Assembly (NCBI GenBank): GCA_013822735.1
Contig: PNKZ01000005.1
Span: 1 to 64,000, forward strand
Source: Pirellula sp.
GTDB taxonomy: Bacteria; Planctomycetota; Planctomycetia; Pirellulales; PNKZ01
DNA length: 64,000 nucleotides
Direction of reading: 5' to 3'
In this document: positions 30,060 to 40,452 of the stretch, piece by piece
Layout: every line of letters starts with the position of its first letter
How positions within the stretch are numbered: the first letter of the stretch is position 1
Notes under the pieces: generated by a model
What the model saw: the letters and a program-made list of their open reading frames with translations, nothing else
Told to the model about the DNA's origin: nothing
Database searches by the model: none
Position numbers and translations under genes: made by a program

Positions 30060-31313
30060 CTATGCGGCATGTTCTAGTTGCTCTCGAAGTTCGGCCATTG
30101 CCTCAAGCGGATCTCCCGAGGGCACTCGCCACGTCACGGGAAGATGATTGTCTTGAAGATACGCATTTAAGTTCGTGCGGTTTGCGTGGCTCTCTTCGGC
30201 CAAGGGATCAAGTTCTAATGAAGCATCAAATGCCCTTCGAACCGCCTCCGTAGAATCTTTGAGTTCAAACAGCGCGACGCCGAGTAGCTGGAACAGCTGA
30301 GCGGCAACTTGGTCGCTACTCGCCCGTTGCAAACCTTGCCGGGATAGCTCGGCAACTTCTTTGAAATTCTTTCGGATCGACTCGATTCGCGCAAGTTCCA
30401 GGTACGGCCACACTAAACCTGTTCCCCTATCGATCGCGGCTTTGAAGTCTTCGTCGGCGCCGTCCCGATGAAGTTGCTGCTTCAACAGTCCCCTTTGCGT
30501 AAGCAAAGCCGCATCGTCGGGACGCTGCGAGACTGCTTCATCAATCGTCGACAGGGCTTCCTCATGCCGCTGGAGGTGCTCTAACGACAGGGTCTTCGTT
30601 AAAAACGCCCCGGCGACTACCGACGACAGCGATTCCGCCGCACTTCCTTGTTTGAGCAATGAAAAACCGCGGTCGACTACCTCGATCGCGGTTTCAAAGT
30701 ATGCGGGTCGCCGGCTGAATAGCGCCCACAAATGAAAGATATCGCCCGCGCGAAATAGCAAGCGTGGCGCAACGTGTTCTGATGTCCGATATTTTTCCGC
30801 CCGTACCAGCGCTTCATTCCAATTGGGAATTGACTTCAAGCATTCCAAGGCCAACGAAGGATACGCCAGACTTTCCGGGTCCAACCGAGCCGCATTGTCG
30901 AAGAACAATAATGCCACGCTCGGTTCGCCCAGTTCCATCCAGGCCCGTCCCCTAAGATAGTCCACCATCGCCTGCGGCTGGAACCGCGGCGGAGTTCGCA
31001 ACAGCGTCAATAAGCGATCCCAATCCCGCCGTCGGAAAGCGAGTTCCGTCTGTGTCGCTAGTTGTTGCTTTGTGCGTTGCTGTCCATCAAGGACGAGCTT
31101 TTCCTGGTCACGAAGTGAATGAAGATCGGCCGACAACCCGCACACGCGCTGACGAATCGTCTCTTCTAAATCCATCCAATGATCATGAAGCCACTCGTCT
31201 TCGGCTTCCGATGCATACTCGTCGGGACGGTCCCACGATCTCTCCACATGAGATTTCACAATTCTGTTGAGCCAAAGCTTGTAAAGCACGGCCCGGTCAA
31301 CAATCAGTTTCAT
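30060..31313 (-). CDS. TPR-repeat protein
   Basis: A 417-residue cytosolic protein. After about 90 residues with Trp and charged stretches (ERSWDRPDEYASEAEDEWL) it is built of TPR-like helical pairs (AWMELGEPSVALLFFDNAARLDP, EEALSTIDEAVSQRPDDAALL, GVALFELKDSTEAVRRAFDASLELDP). TPR proteins bind partner proteins. The ATG at 31313 overlaps the stop of the preceding Tse2-like gene (ATGA), so the two are coupled and may form a pair, for example effector and adaptor or immunity. I do not know a named family for it. Confidence 0.78.
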   Translation of the reverse strand: MKLIVDRAVLYKLWLNRIVKSHVERSWDRPDEYASEAEDEWLHDHWMDLEETIRQRVCGLSADLHSLRDQEKLVLDGQQRTKQQLATQTELAFRRRDWDRLLTLLRTPPRFQPQAMVDYLRGRAWMELGEPSVALLFFDNAARLDPESLAYPSLALECLKSIPNWNEALVRAEKYRTSEHVAPRLLFRAGDIFHLWALFSRRPAYFETAIEVVDRGFSLLKQGSAAESLSSVVAGAFLTKTLSLEHLQRHEEALSTIDEAVSQRPDDAALLTQRGLLKQQLHRDGADEDFKAAIDRGTGLVWPYLELARIESIRKNFKEVAELSRQGLQRASSDQVAAQLFQLLGVALFELKDSTEAVRRAFDASLELDPLAEESHANRTNLNAYLQDNHLPVTWRVPSGDPLEAMAELREQLEHAA

Positions 31314-31777
31314 AAGTCCGCTTCTCCTGGCTCCCAATCATCTTGCGTGTCGGAGATCGCTTGGCGGTAATCGGCGTAAGCCATGACGCCGGCAGGTTGA
31401 ACGGTGCCGTGGTGATTGTGATCCGGTACCAAACGCAGTTCTTCGCACAACAATGCGTCTTCAAACACTCCCTCGCCGATTCGGAAGACGCACAAAGAGT
31501 TCACTCCGATAGCGCCGGGAACTTGACCAGAATCGTTGAGCCGTTGCGGAACGAGGCTAGGAGGAAACATGCCGTTGGCGACGCGAAAAGCCAACCCTGC
31601 AATCGAAGATACGACCGACAACCCGCCGTTGCCGGGCACCGCATTCCCGGCGTCGGGCGCCAAGTCGGGCTTACGGCCGTCGAGTCCGTCGCGCACGCCT
31701 AGTTTGGCAGCTGCATCTCCTAGCACGGGACGTAACGGATCGCCCTCGGATTTCATAACACGATAAGCTCTTGGCAT
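31310..31777 (-). CDS. Tse2-like putative ADP-ribosyltransferase-fold protein
   Basis: A 155-residue protein from ATG 31777 (an earlier open region exists without a good start). The pattern KLGVRDGLD, then VPGNGGLSV, a middle with VFRIGEG, and an end HHGTVQPAGVMAYADYRQAI recalls bacterial Tse2-family ADP-ribosyltransferase toxins, which share LGVR...PGTGG and a C-terminal HG-IxPA motif. I recognise this by pattern only, so the call is tentative. The coupled TPR gene could be its partner or antidote. It lies about 385 bases downstream of the broken protease gene on the same strand. Confidence 0.4.
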   Translation of the reverse strand: MPRAYRVMKSEGDPLRPVLGDAAAKLGVRDGLDGRKPDLAPDAGNAVPGNGGLSVVSSIAGLAFRVANGMFPPSLVPQRLNDSGQVPGAIGVNSLCVFRIGEGVFEDALLCEELRLVPDHNHHGTVQPAGVMAYADYRQAISDTQDDWEPGEADL

Positions 31778-32161
31778 GATTGTATTGTACCTTGAGGAAC
31801 GCCTAGCGGCCCGGTTGTCAATTGCGGTACCTTTCGCCGTCAAAAAGGCCGTCTCCGCCAACAACTCCGTCCTTCCTGGAGCTGAAGACACCGACGAAGT
31901 GGCTCATGGGCCACCGATCCCATCAACGGAGTCGACCGGTCATCGCCGCTCGCGCGCCCTTATTGAACTCGCGCAATTCTTCAGCTTCGTCTGCTTGCAG
32001 CTTCCGTCTCGATTCGTATTGGATTTGAAAATAAGTCGTCCACGGCCGGCCGACTATCCCCGGGTCTCTCATCTCGTCGCCGTATTATACGGCAGTACTT
32101 TGAATGACTCGCCGCTGAAGCGGTCTCTCGACCGTCTCATCTGCGGTCTACTTCGGTCGCA

Positions 32162-33432
32162 CTATAGCAACCCTAACTTTTCCAGGATCGTTGTAGCATC
32201 CGGGCGGCCGGCTAATTGCCGTTTGATTTCACAGAGAATGTATTCGATCCTAAAGCCCATCGTATACTTTCCCCCTTCCGGATCATCCCCGAAGTGAACG
32301 GCGACAATACGCCAATCGAAGTCAAACACCGGCGCGCCCGATGACCCGTGATCCGTATCAGAAACATAGTCGTAGGCATTCTCGTGAGCGGGATCAAGAA
32401 ATGACCCGGTCATACTCATTTGCTGCCCCATATTGTTGGATAGTGAATCACCTGCACGTCTAAGGCGGCGAAAGTGGGAATGGGGATTTCCTGAATAGAA
32501 CGAAATAATCCGTTTTCTCCTTTGATCGTCGGCAAGGGTAAGGTAGGCCGCCAGTCAATTCCAGGTTCTTTCGCCAACTGCAAAACGGCAATGTCCGGGT
32601 GCAACAGGATCGGCGTAGAGGACAGCTTGTAATGATCAAAACGCGGACCGCCTTGAATTGGAAATCGCACCTCATAGCCGGTATTGATACCGTACGTATC
32701 AAAAATGTGTTTTGCCGACAGGGCGATTCCCGGCCCGGCCATAAAACATGTTCCAACACCCGTTCCGTCCTGTGTGACTATTTGACCGACCGACGGTCGG
32801 TATTTGATGCCCTCTTCAAGCCATCGCGTTGGAACAATCGTCTTTGCGCCCGGATTCTTTTGTTGCGCAAAAAAGCTCTCGCCCTTAGGCAGTTCCTTAA
32901 AGATTGTAAATGACCTTCCAAGATCAAACTTGAGCGTCGGCCGACGCGCAGCAACGGGATTGGACGAAGCTACGTCGACGGGAATTATCGGTGGGGCTTC
33001 CACAAGCCGCGCGGGAACTTGGGCAGCGACTCCCGCATCGGCCTGAAAAATCATGCCATCCCAGCTGCCGACAAACTCGGGGTATTGGTACCCCCAGTAA
33101 CCGTCGATGATGCCGTTTACGTCCGGTTCTCGAAAAACGAAATACCCCGTCCGTCCGTTCAGCGACCAAGTGCCGACAAGCGCCCTTGTCGGCAAGGGAT
33201 TATTCGTATTCGGATGAGGCAGTGCCGCACTGTATTGCAAGTCCTTCAAAGTCCCCACTTGACCGTTCGACAATGTATATGTGCCGGTACCTTGTCTCAA
33301 CTCAACGACGGCTTTAACTAATTCTCCGCGATTAATCTCATAGATGGAATTAATGCGCGCGTTATTCACCCAGCTTGGAATTTCAACTTGGCCGATGAGA
33401 CAAACAGCGACAACCTGCAGAATACCCGACAT
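32162..33432 (-). pseudogene. Trypsin-like serine protease, frameshifted before the catalytic serine
   Basis: The protein begins at ATG 33432 (GGGAGG upstream) with a signal-like stretch (MSGILQVVAVCLIGQVEIP). It then carries a beta domain and a trypsin-like fold with His in LSAKHIFD and Asp in HPDIAVLQL. The frame stops at 32416, but the Ser segment (DTDHGSSGAPVFDFDWRI) continues in the next frame from about 32431. Shifting by one base near 32432-32440, at HYP/NNMGQQM, restores the whole chain, including a C-terminal tail to 32162. So a single-base indel separates the His/Asp half from the Ser half. It may be a real break or a sequencing error. The gene overlaps the previous one (TGATG). Confidence 0.78.
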
Positions 33433-34013
33433 CACTTCCCTCCCGTCGCAACTGCAATCTTCACATTCGGTATGCTTCGATCTGCGGCGTCGGAATGAAT
33501 CGTCAAGTCGCCGACAAACTGAATTCCTGACCATCGTCCACGATCAACGGCAATGGAAATGTCTTGTACTCCGTTGTGCGGGATGTGAAGAGCAAGCGAC
33601 GCAACGAAGTTGTAGCCTCCCCTGACCCACGCTCCGTGGACAAAGTTCCCGCTGTCAATTGGATTTGCAACTTCTCCGGTCGTAGCCGCTCCCTTCGGGG
33701 ATATCGGCTTCGGGTGTCTGGTCTCGATCTGCTTGAGTACTTCCGGGTCGGTGATGAAGTAGGTCATCTTCGTGATCGCCGTCGGCTGTTCCGTCGAATC
33801 GTTTTTCAAGGTGATTACGATCGGGTTGGCACCATCGTTTTTCGAGACGTATTGCAACTGCGGTAGCTTCGCGGCCTCATCCGAATAACGTTGATATTGA
33901 TTGATTGCGAATGCGGTCAATCCGCCGATCACGCCAAGTACGAGAACTATGTTCTGGAGACTCCAGCCGATCTTCTTAGATGCCGGCTTTTTTCTAAAAC
34001 CGAGGAATTCCAT
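33432..34013 (-). CDS. Small membrane-anchored protein upstream of the trypsin-like protease
   Basis: A 193-residue protein from ATG 34013. A short basic cytoplasmic start (GFRKKPASKKIGW) leads into one membrane helix (SLQNIVLVLGVIGGLTAFAI), then a beta-rich domain facing outward (VITLKNDSTEQPTAITKMTYFI, HNGVQDISIAVDRG). It overlaps the protease gene by TGATG. It may present or control the protease, but no family is recognised. An open region upstream of 34013 lacks a good ribosome site, so the shorter start is chosen. Confidence 0.65.
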   Translation of the reverse strand: MEFLGFRKKPASKKIGWSLQNIVLVLGVIGGLTAFAINQYQRYSDEAAKLPQLQYVSKNDGANPIVITLKNDSTEQPTAITKMTYFITDPEVLKQIETRHPKPISPKGAATTGEVANPIDSGNFVHGAWVRGGYNFVASLALHIPHNGVQDISIAVDRGRWSGIQFVGDLTIHSDAADRSIPNVKIAVATGGK

Positions 34014-35422
34014 TTCAGTTATCCATCGTGGTTTGACGGCGGAAGCGGATAGTCGCCCGTTGATCCTGCAACGTCTGCGGGACGGGAATCTGCGCAGACG
34101 GCCCTGTAACGTTTGCAATATTGATCCCGGTAAACTATCGATCGCGCGGGAACAATGAAGACCGATGATCACCCCCATCGCCCGGGTAGGCAGGCTGCCC
34201 CCGACGGCAAATTCGACGGTAAATCGACGTTGACCTCCCGTGCAATTGGAGGCTGTTGACCGTTGATCAGATGTGAGGCGCACTGATGGGAGAGCAGTAT
34301 CTTAGTCTGCGAATGACAGTTAGTCGAGAATCGTAATCTTTGCGACATGATGCAAATGCCCCTCGCGGTTCTGGCAGATACCGTTTCGCAGGAGGTGCAC
34401 AGATGCGTTCTTCGCGCAATGCCCGCTGGCGATTCGTTCCCAGATTACCGCCTTAAGTGCGACAATTGGATGATGCTTTCGAGTCATCGTCGGTAACGCT
34501 CTGCGCGGACGCAAGCCTGGACACGGCCGATTGGGGAAACGTCGACGCGTTGTTCCGCGTCAACGATCGGACTATTTTTCCTCCCTCGCACGAAAACGTT
34601 GACGGCCCAAGGTTCGAAGATTCGCGATGGAACGCCTCGGCGCACGTCGATTTGCCCTAGGTAAGGACCGCAATACTTCGTATCGAAGAGGTGGCCGGGC
34701 GCAGGATAATATGTCTGAACGATCACCTCGATAAATCGATGGAATCGGTCATTCCACAATTCAAATCGAACGCGATTATCGTAATGAGGTGAGGCGCGTC
34801 TTACCGCGATTTGCCGCCCAAGGACCGCGTGTTCCGAGGTCCATCCCCGAACAATTCACGAATCAGGCCGATTGGCTCGTTCGATCAAGCGCGCGAACCG
34901 GAATCAAGGTCCGGGATTTTTCGATTCTCCGGCGCGCGTAGCGGGATACAATACAACATCGCCGACATTTATCGTAAGGAGATTGTCTTGTCTCGCTCTT
35001 ATCGTTGCTTTTGCATTCTGTGTTATCTCACCGCGGCCGTCGTCGCCGCAACGATGGCGCTCGTCGCCGACCGTCCCGACACGGCCGATGCGTCCGTAAA
35101 GCAACCGCCGAGTATCGTCCGTCTCATCACCAACGGTTGAGGTCGCGGCGACGACGCTACCGGGGCCCTGCGCGATGGAGACCAGATTGCGGCGGCGGCG
35201 ATCGCAAACACGTTGCGTACGGCTGAAATGGTCCTCATGCGGTTCTTGTTGCAGACCGACCAGCCGGATAAGTTCGTCGACCGACTTCGGCGCGGATCAG
35301 GAGCCCTCGCGCACGACAGACCGAGACGGCACTCGCGCGGTTGCTGGTTCACGCTCCCCATTCGATCTGAAACGGTCGCGGATTCAACGGACTGTCGGCT
35401 TTGAGCTTCGGCGACGCAATGC
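34014..35422. other. Decayed region with one possible broken small gene
   Basis: About 1.4 kb with no intact gene I can support. At 34988 (plus) a TTG with AAGGAG upstream opens a frame with a signal-like start (SYRCFCILCYLTAAVVAATM). It reaches a TGA at 35138-35140, then continues in the same frame to 35404 with a helical-looking stretch (QIAAAAIANTLRTAEMVLMR). This could be another gene broken by a stop. The rest shows no motif. Confidence 0.35.
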
Positions 35423-35911
<489 letters not shown>

Positions 35912-35931
35912 CTACGTTCTAGGAAAGCCAG

Positions 35932-38298
35932 TTGACTAATCCAAATCGCCTACGAGCAAACGCGCTTCCCGTTTATGCTCTCTTTTTTCTGTCGGGCGTC
36001 GCCGCACTAATTTACGAGATGTCATGGTCGCGACTGATCGGCTTAATAATCGGACAGACGGCGCAAGCAGCGGCACTCGTGCTTGCGGCATATTTTACCG
36101 GCCTCTCAATCGGACAGTTCGTGGGGGGGCGGCTCGCATCGCGAGTACCGACATTGTTCGCATACGGTTTGCTCGAACTGATCGCAGCGGCTTGGACTTG
36201 TGTGGTTCCGACGCTCTTGAAATGGGTTGAAACGCCGGGCGGACGCGAAGCCGGGGAAGTGTTTTCTGATTCTTCCATCGGCCCGGCCGTGTGGTGTTTC
36301 CTCGTGTTGCTTCCCGCTACCGTACCGCTGGGCGCGACATTACCGCTGATCGTTGAGAATCTTGCCACGCGGACGGACTTCCGGCGCCGAGGAACGATCG
36401 CTTACGGCCTGAATACCGCCGGCGGATTGATTGGCATCTTACTTACTTCGACGAGCCTCATGGTCGTGGTGGGAGTCCGGAATAGCGGCTTTGTTGCGGC
36501 CGGCCTTTCCGCGGTCACCGGTCTCATCGCTTGTATCACGTCAATCCGCCGACAAGATTCCTCGCCGCTCGAGACGTCGCCTATGGTCGGCACGTACGAC
36601 GTCCAAGGGTCGGGAACCGGCATCGCGTTGGCGGCCGTTTCGGGGTTCGGCATCTTATCGCTCGAGGTGCTTTACACGCGGATGTTCGCCTTGATCTTTC
36701 ACAACAGTAGCTACACGTTCGGCGCAATCCTTGCCGTGTTTCTCTTTGCTCTATGCCTCGGAACCTTTGTCGCGAGTTGGCTGGGAAAGATTTTAAAAAC
36801 GCGCATGATCGTCATCGCTTCGCTATCGCTAGGCGGCTTAGTATTAGCCGGCACGATCGCCGTCTTTCCCCGGCTGACGGGGTTGCGCTACCTTTCTTTC
36901 GGAACGAGTTTTGGAGCATACCTCGTCGGGGTCTACGGCTTAGCGGCCGCCTTCGTGTTGCCTCCGATCGCGCTGCTGGGAATGACGCTGCCCGCAATGA
37001 TGCAAACGGCTCCCAGCGGTAAGTCCGTCGGAGTTCTTATGGCGGTGAATACGATCTCCGGAGCCGCAGGAGCGATTGCCGCCGGGTTCGTCTTTCCGCA
37101 GTTCATCGGCCTTTGGTCGGCGTTCGAAATACTCGTGATTCTCTACCTTGCTACCGGCGTCGCATTACTCATTGAAGGCGGCAGAAAAAAGATCGCCGTC
37201 ATAGTTACTCTGATGCTCGCGGTATTGATGACCGCAAGCCTCTATCGATTTCATCAGCCGGAACAGTTGGAAAGTCACGGCGGACGAGTAGTGCGGCGTT
37301 GGGAAAGTGCATACGGGTGGATCGACGTCGTACGCGCAACCGATGGTTCCCTCGCGGTCCGCCAAAACATACATTATCGACACGGTTCGACTGCGGATGC
37401 GGCGCGCGAGTATCGGCAGGGAAGACTGCCGCTGTTACTCCACCCGCGGCCTCGCGAAGTCGCTTTCCTCGGACTTGGAACCGGTTTGACGTCGGCGCCG
37501 ATAGTCGTCGACCAGACCGTCGAGAGCGCCGTCATAGTCGAGTTGATTCCCAACGTCGTTGAGGCCGCGAGGCTGCTGACTTCCGAGAACTTGGGCGTGG
37601 TGGATCATCCTAAGGTTGAAGTCCGCGTAACCGACGCCCGACACTATTTGCAACATACGGATCGGAGGTTCGATGCAATTGTCGCCGATTTATTCGTTCC
37701 CTGGGAGAGCCGCGCAGGCTATCTATTCACCGTCGAGTTCTATGAGACCGCACAACGGAGGTTGAAACCGGACGGATTGTTCTGTCAGTGGATAGCGCTC
37801 TATCAATTAGGCCCCGAACAGTTTGAACTGATCGCCGACAGCTTCGCCTCCGTCTTTCCGCACACAAATATTTGGTGGGGCCGACTCGATGGGAAGAATG
37901 CCATCGTCGCGTTAATCGGTAGCGATGGGCCTCTGTTGATCAATACCCTCCGGCTAGAGAATAGAATGGATCGCTGGAACGACGGTTCGAGCCGTCTGGA
38001 CCCCGACATGCGACGCGCTTCGGACCTAGCAACCCTCTACCTTGGAACTTGGCCACGGAACGCTGCGCCGAAACTGAATACCGATGAACATCCTTGGTTG
38101 GAGTTTACGGCTCCGATTAGTCACGTAGCGGGCCTTACGCTAAGCGGACCTTCGCTGCAGATATATTTTGACGACGTGTTGTCACAACTTTCGTCTAAGG
38201 GCGTGCAGTTCGATGCTGCGCTCGACGCTCGTATTTCGGACGATCGAAGGCGCCTCTCGATTCAACGGCTGATCATGTTCGGCGATCGCGGCTCGTAA
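35932..38298 (+). CDS. Fused MFS-like membrane / spermidine-synthase-like protein
   Basis: A 788-residue protein. The N-terminal half has about 12 to 14 membrane helices (from ALFFLSGVAALIYEMSW to IGLWSAFEILVILYL). The C-terminal soluble domain resembles spermidine synthase/SAM-binding folds (FLGLGTGLTSAPIV glycine loop, VIVELIPNVVEAARLL, VTDARHYLQHTDRRFDAIVADLF). Such fusions are common in planctomycetes; the substrate is unknown and true polyamine synthesis is not assured. The start is a TTG (35932) with AGGA seven bases upstream. It stands alone and is flanked by a pump fragment and small genes. Confidence 0.9.
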   Translation: MTNPNRLRANALPVYALFFLSGVAALIYEMSWSRLIGLIIGQTAQAAALVLAAYFTGLSIGQFVGGRLASRVPTLFAYGLLELIAAAWTCVVPTLLKWVETPGGREAGEVFSDSSIGPAVWCFLVLLPATVPLGATLPLIVENLATRTDFRRRGTIAYGLNTAGGLIGILLTSTSLMVVVGVRNSGFVAAGLSAVTGLIACITSIRRQDSSPLETSPMVGTYDVQGSGTGIALAAVSGFGILSLEVLYTRMFALIFHNSSYTFGAILAVFLFALCLGTFVASWLGKILKTRMIVIASLSLGGLVLAGTIAVFPRLTGLRYLSFGTSFGAYLVGVYGLAAAFVLPPIALLGMTLPAMMQTAPSGKSVGVLMAVNTISGAAGAIAAGFVFPQFIGLWSAFEILVILYLATGVALLIEGGRKKIAVIVTLMLAVLMTASLYRFHQPEQLESHGGRVVRRWESAYGWIDVVRATDGSLAVRQNIHYRHGSTADAAREYRQGRLPLLLHPRPREVAFLGLGTGLTSAPIVVDQTVESAVIVELIPNVVEAARLLTSENLGVVDHPKVEVRVTDARHYLQHTDRRFDAIVADLFVPWESRAGYLFTVEFYETAQRRLKPDGLFCQWIALYQLGPEQFELIADSFASVFPHTNIWWGRLDGKNAIVALIGSDGPLLINTLRLENRMDRWNDGSSRLDPDMRRASDLATLYLGTWPRNAAPKLNTDEHPWLEFTAPISHVAGLTLSGPSLQIYFDDVLSQLSSKGVQFDAALDARISDDRRRLSIQRLIMFGDRGS

Positions 38299-38625
38299 TC
38301 ACATTGCCGCGCAAACTCGGCGCATCGCCGAGACCGAAGACAATAAATCACCACTCGGCAAGGCGTCACGTGTCGAGTTCTGAAGGCCTGCCGGGGGCTA
38401 GTATCATCGCTCTAACGGAGGAGTCGACGTCGCAACAAACATCGACCCGAACCGCATGCGCCGCACTTCCGTTCGCGCAATTCATTGCGCCGTCCCGCGG
38501 AGACTCTCAACACCTAAAGATCACTCCGCCGTGAAAACGATCGCCTTCTCAGCGCCACAGCCTTGGCACGGTTGGTATTTAAAATGCCGCTCTTCCATAT
38601 CGTACCGGAGTGTCGCCTCTGTCGC

Positions 38626-38841
38626 TCACACTTGTGTTCCAGCAGGTCGCCGCCGCCAACCAAAGCAACCGAGAGGGAGTACGAAACACACGCAAACTGT
38701 AGTTGCCGCAATGTTCAGTGATGGCGTCGTTGCGATGCCGAATGCAGCAAACGTGGTACCCGATAGCCAGAGATAAGCGTGAAAAATCGCATGGAACGTT
38801 TCGAAGCCGCAGAAAAATTTTGCGATCTCTTTCCAGTTCAT
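38626..38841 (-). CDS. Small integral membrane protein, function unknown
   Basis: A 71-residue protein with two hydrophobic segments (FETFHAIFHAYLWLSGTTFAAFG and LNIAATTVCVCFVLPLGCFGW) and a basic C-terminal tail (RRRPAGTQ). Hydrophobic pattern and positive-inside ending suggest a real two-helix membrane protein, not a chance frame, but the ribosome site is weak. It sits alone between the fused membrane protein and the next plus-strand gene. No known family. Confidence 0.5.
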   Translation of the reverse strand: MNWKEIAKFFCGFETFHAIFHAYLWLSGTTFAAFGIATTPSLNIAATTVCVCFVLPLGCFGWRRRPAGTQV

Positions 38842-39169
38842 AAGATTTCAACATGTAGGTGTTGATCGTCAAGAAAACGCGAACAATACCGAACGATTTT
38901 CGCCCCTCGCACCGTGAAGGCGCCTTACCGCATTTTTGCGATCCCGCACGGCACAGTCGAAGCAGATGTCTTACTCAAAACAAAAAATTCGCAAGATGTA
39001 GAAGGCGCTAAACGCCTCAAGAAGAGCAGCGACAAGCAATTGCCGCCGCCATAAAATAAAGCGTCGTCGAAGTGGCGTACGGCGGCGTTTGAGTGAGCGG
39101 TGAGGTCCATGCAAAGCTTGTTTACCGGCATGGAGCGCCGTTCGGTTTTTTTCAAGTCGGAGTCAAACC
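38842..39169. other. Intergenic, no supported gene
   Basis: About 330 bases between divergent small genes. Presumably holds both promoters. Nothing else is seen. Confidence 0.4.
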
Positions 39170-39523
39170 ATGGCGCTATTCCCCCTCTATGCGGTAACGG
39201 AATCGACGCGACAAGCTAATCCTTACGAGCAGCGCATAGCATCGGTTTGGAATACGGCCGTATTCGAGGACGGTTCACAAGCAATGCTCGTTTGGTATTC
39301 TCGCGAATCAGCCGTTGAGAGTTGCGGGCTGGAAAATATTAGCGTCGTCATGATAGAAAGCGCGTATAAGTTCGCCGCCGCTCTCAAAAACTTCGTAGGC
39401 GAAGGACAACCGACGAAAGTTTGCTGGAATCTGAGACGCGACGGATCATTTGACCAAGTCGCGACAATCGCCGACACGATGGAGTTTCTTGCTAATCTGC
39501 CGCCCGAAGCCAAGGGTAGCTAG
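39170..39523 (+). CDS. Small cytosolic protein, function unknown
   Basis: A 117-residue soluble protein with a GGAG site before its ATG. It reads as a small alpha-beta domain (FEDGSQAMLVWYSRESAVESCG, ISVVMIESAYKFAAALKNFV, VCWNLRRDGSFDQVATIADTMEFL). I do not recognise it. It stands alone. Confidence 0.6.
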   Translation: MALFPLYAVTESTRQANPYEQRIASVWNTAVFEDGSQAMLVWYSRESAVESCGLENISVVMIESAYKFAAALKNFVGEGQPTKVCWNLRRDGSFDQVATIADTMEFLANLPPEAKGS

Positions 39524-39693
39524 CCACGGACTTCTTTCGCGTAGGATCGAACGCGGGTTTTCCGGATAGATCACTTCCATCAGGCCCGGCCGGAATGCGA
39601 TTCGACGTCCCGTTTCCCGAAGTTCGGAGTTGCGTAAGGTGCTAAGAGTACCTGGACAATGTCGAACGATGGAAAAGCGCGCGCCCGACGCTT

Positions 39694-40452
39694 CTACAAT
39701 CGCTTGCCGGCGGGCGGTGCAAGAAGCTCCGCAGGCGGCGGGGCCTCTTCTTCCAGTGCGGCGGTGTGCTGCTGCGCGACGCCCACATCGTACAACAGAT
39801 GATGCAAGATCGACTCTACGAGCGCCGTTTTGCCGTTGACGTCATCAGAACCGACGGGACGCCGTTCGTCCCGAGTCCACGTTTTGATCTTTTCTTGGAC
39901 CTGATGAAAGAGGGGTTCTACAGCGGCCATTTGCTTGCTGATTGTCTCGCGGTCTCCGCGGTGATCGGCGGTGCGGACGTACTTTGCCGCCTGTACTACG
40001 AGATATGCATCACGGTAGGTCGCGTCGAAATCTATGTTGTGACCGTAGTTGTAATGGAGGTCCAGGCACCAACGATTGGCCTCAACCGCCAAGCGGGCCG
40101 AAAGATCTTCGAACTGCTGAAAGCCGCCGAATTCCAACTTAACGGATTGCGGGGCGATTGGATCCGACGGCGGTGCGATTGTGGTCGGTTGATGGTTAAT
40201 CTGCGGGCGCATCACCTGGACGCGCATCGGCGAGGCAACCGGCGTATAATAGTTTGCTCCGCCGTAAGAGTAGTACAGGCCTGCGTAATGGTGCTGGCTC
40301 GGCACCACATGTCCCCAACCACCGTAGTAGCCGCCGTGATGAGAATATCCGTGGTGGCCGCCGTGATGCTGGGCCGCCGCACGCTGCAAACCGCTAAAAC
40401 CGAGTGCGAGACAAACGACGGCTGCAAAACAGCGGCGGAGAAGGCCCGACAT
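39694..40452 (-). CDS. His/Tyr/Gly-rich secreted protein
   Basis: A 252-residue exported protein. The ATG at 40452 has GAGGAA seven bases upstream. The signal peptide (RRCFAAVVCLALGFSGLQRAAAQ) is followed by a striking His/Gly/Tyr run (HHGGHHGYSHHGGYYGGWGH), then a helical domain of about 150 residues (FGGFQQFEDLSARLAVEANRWCLDLHYNY, TISKQMAAVEPLFHQVQEKI) and a Pro-rich tail. The front resembles the His-rich secreted protein at 811-1479, while the rear domain differs. Metal binding by the His run is plausible. The gene lies outside the transposon, about 590 bases left of its proposed left end. Confidence 0.78.
   Translation of the reverse strand: MSGLLRRCFAAVVCLALGFSGLQRAAAQHHGGHHGYSHHGGYYGGWGHVVPSQHHYAGLYYSYGGANYYTPVASPMRVQVMRPQINHQPTTIAPPSDPIAPQSVKLEFGGFQQFEDLSARLAVEANRWCLDLHYNYGHNIDFDATYRDAYLVVQAAKYVRTADHRGDRETISKQMAAVEPLFHQVQEKIKTWTRDERRPVGSDDVNGKTALVESILHHLLYDVGVAQQHTAALEEEAPPPAELLAPPAGKRL

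Noticed and set aside
35138-35140. Selenocysteine at the in-frame TGA
   Set aside because: No hairpin resembling a SECIS element follows and no redox motif surrounds it.
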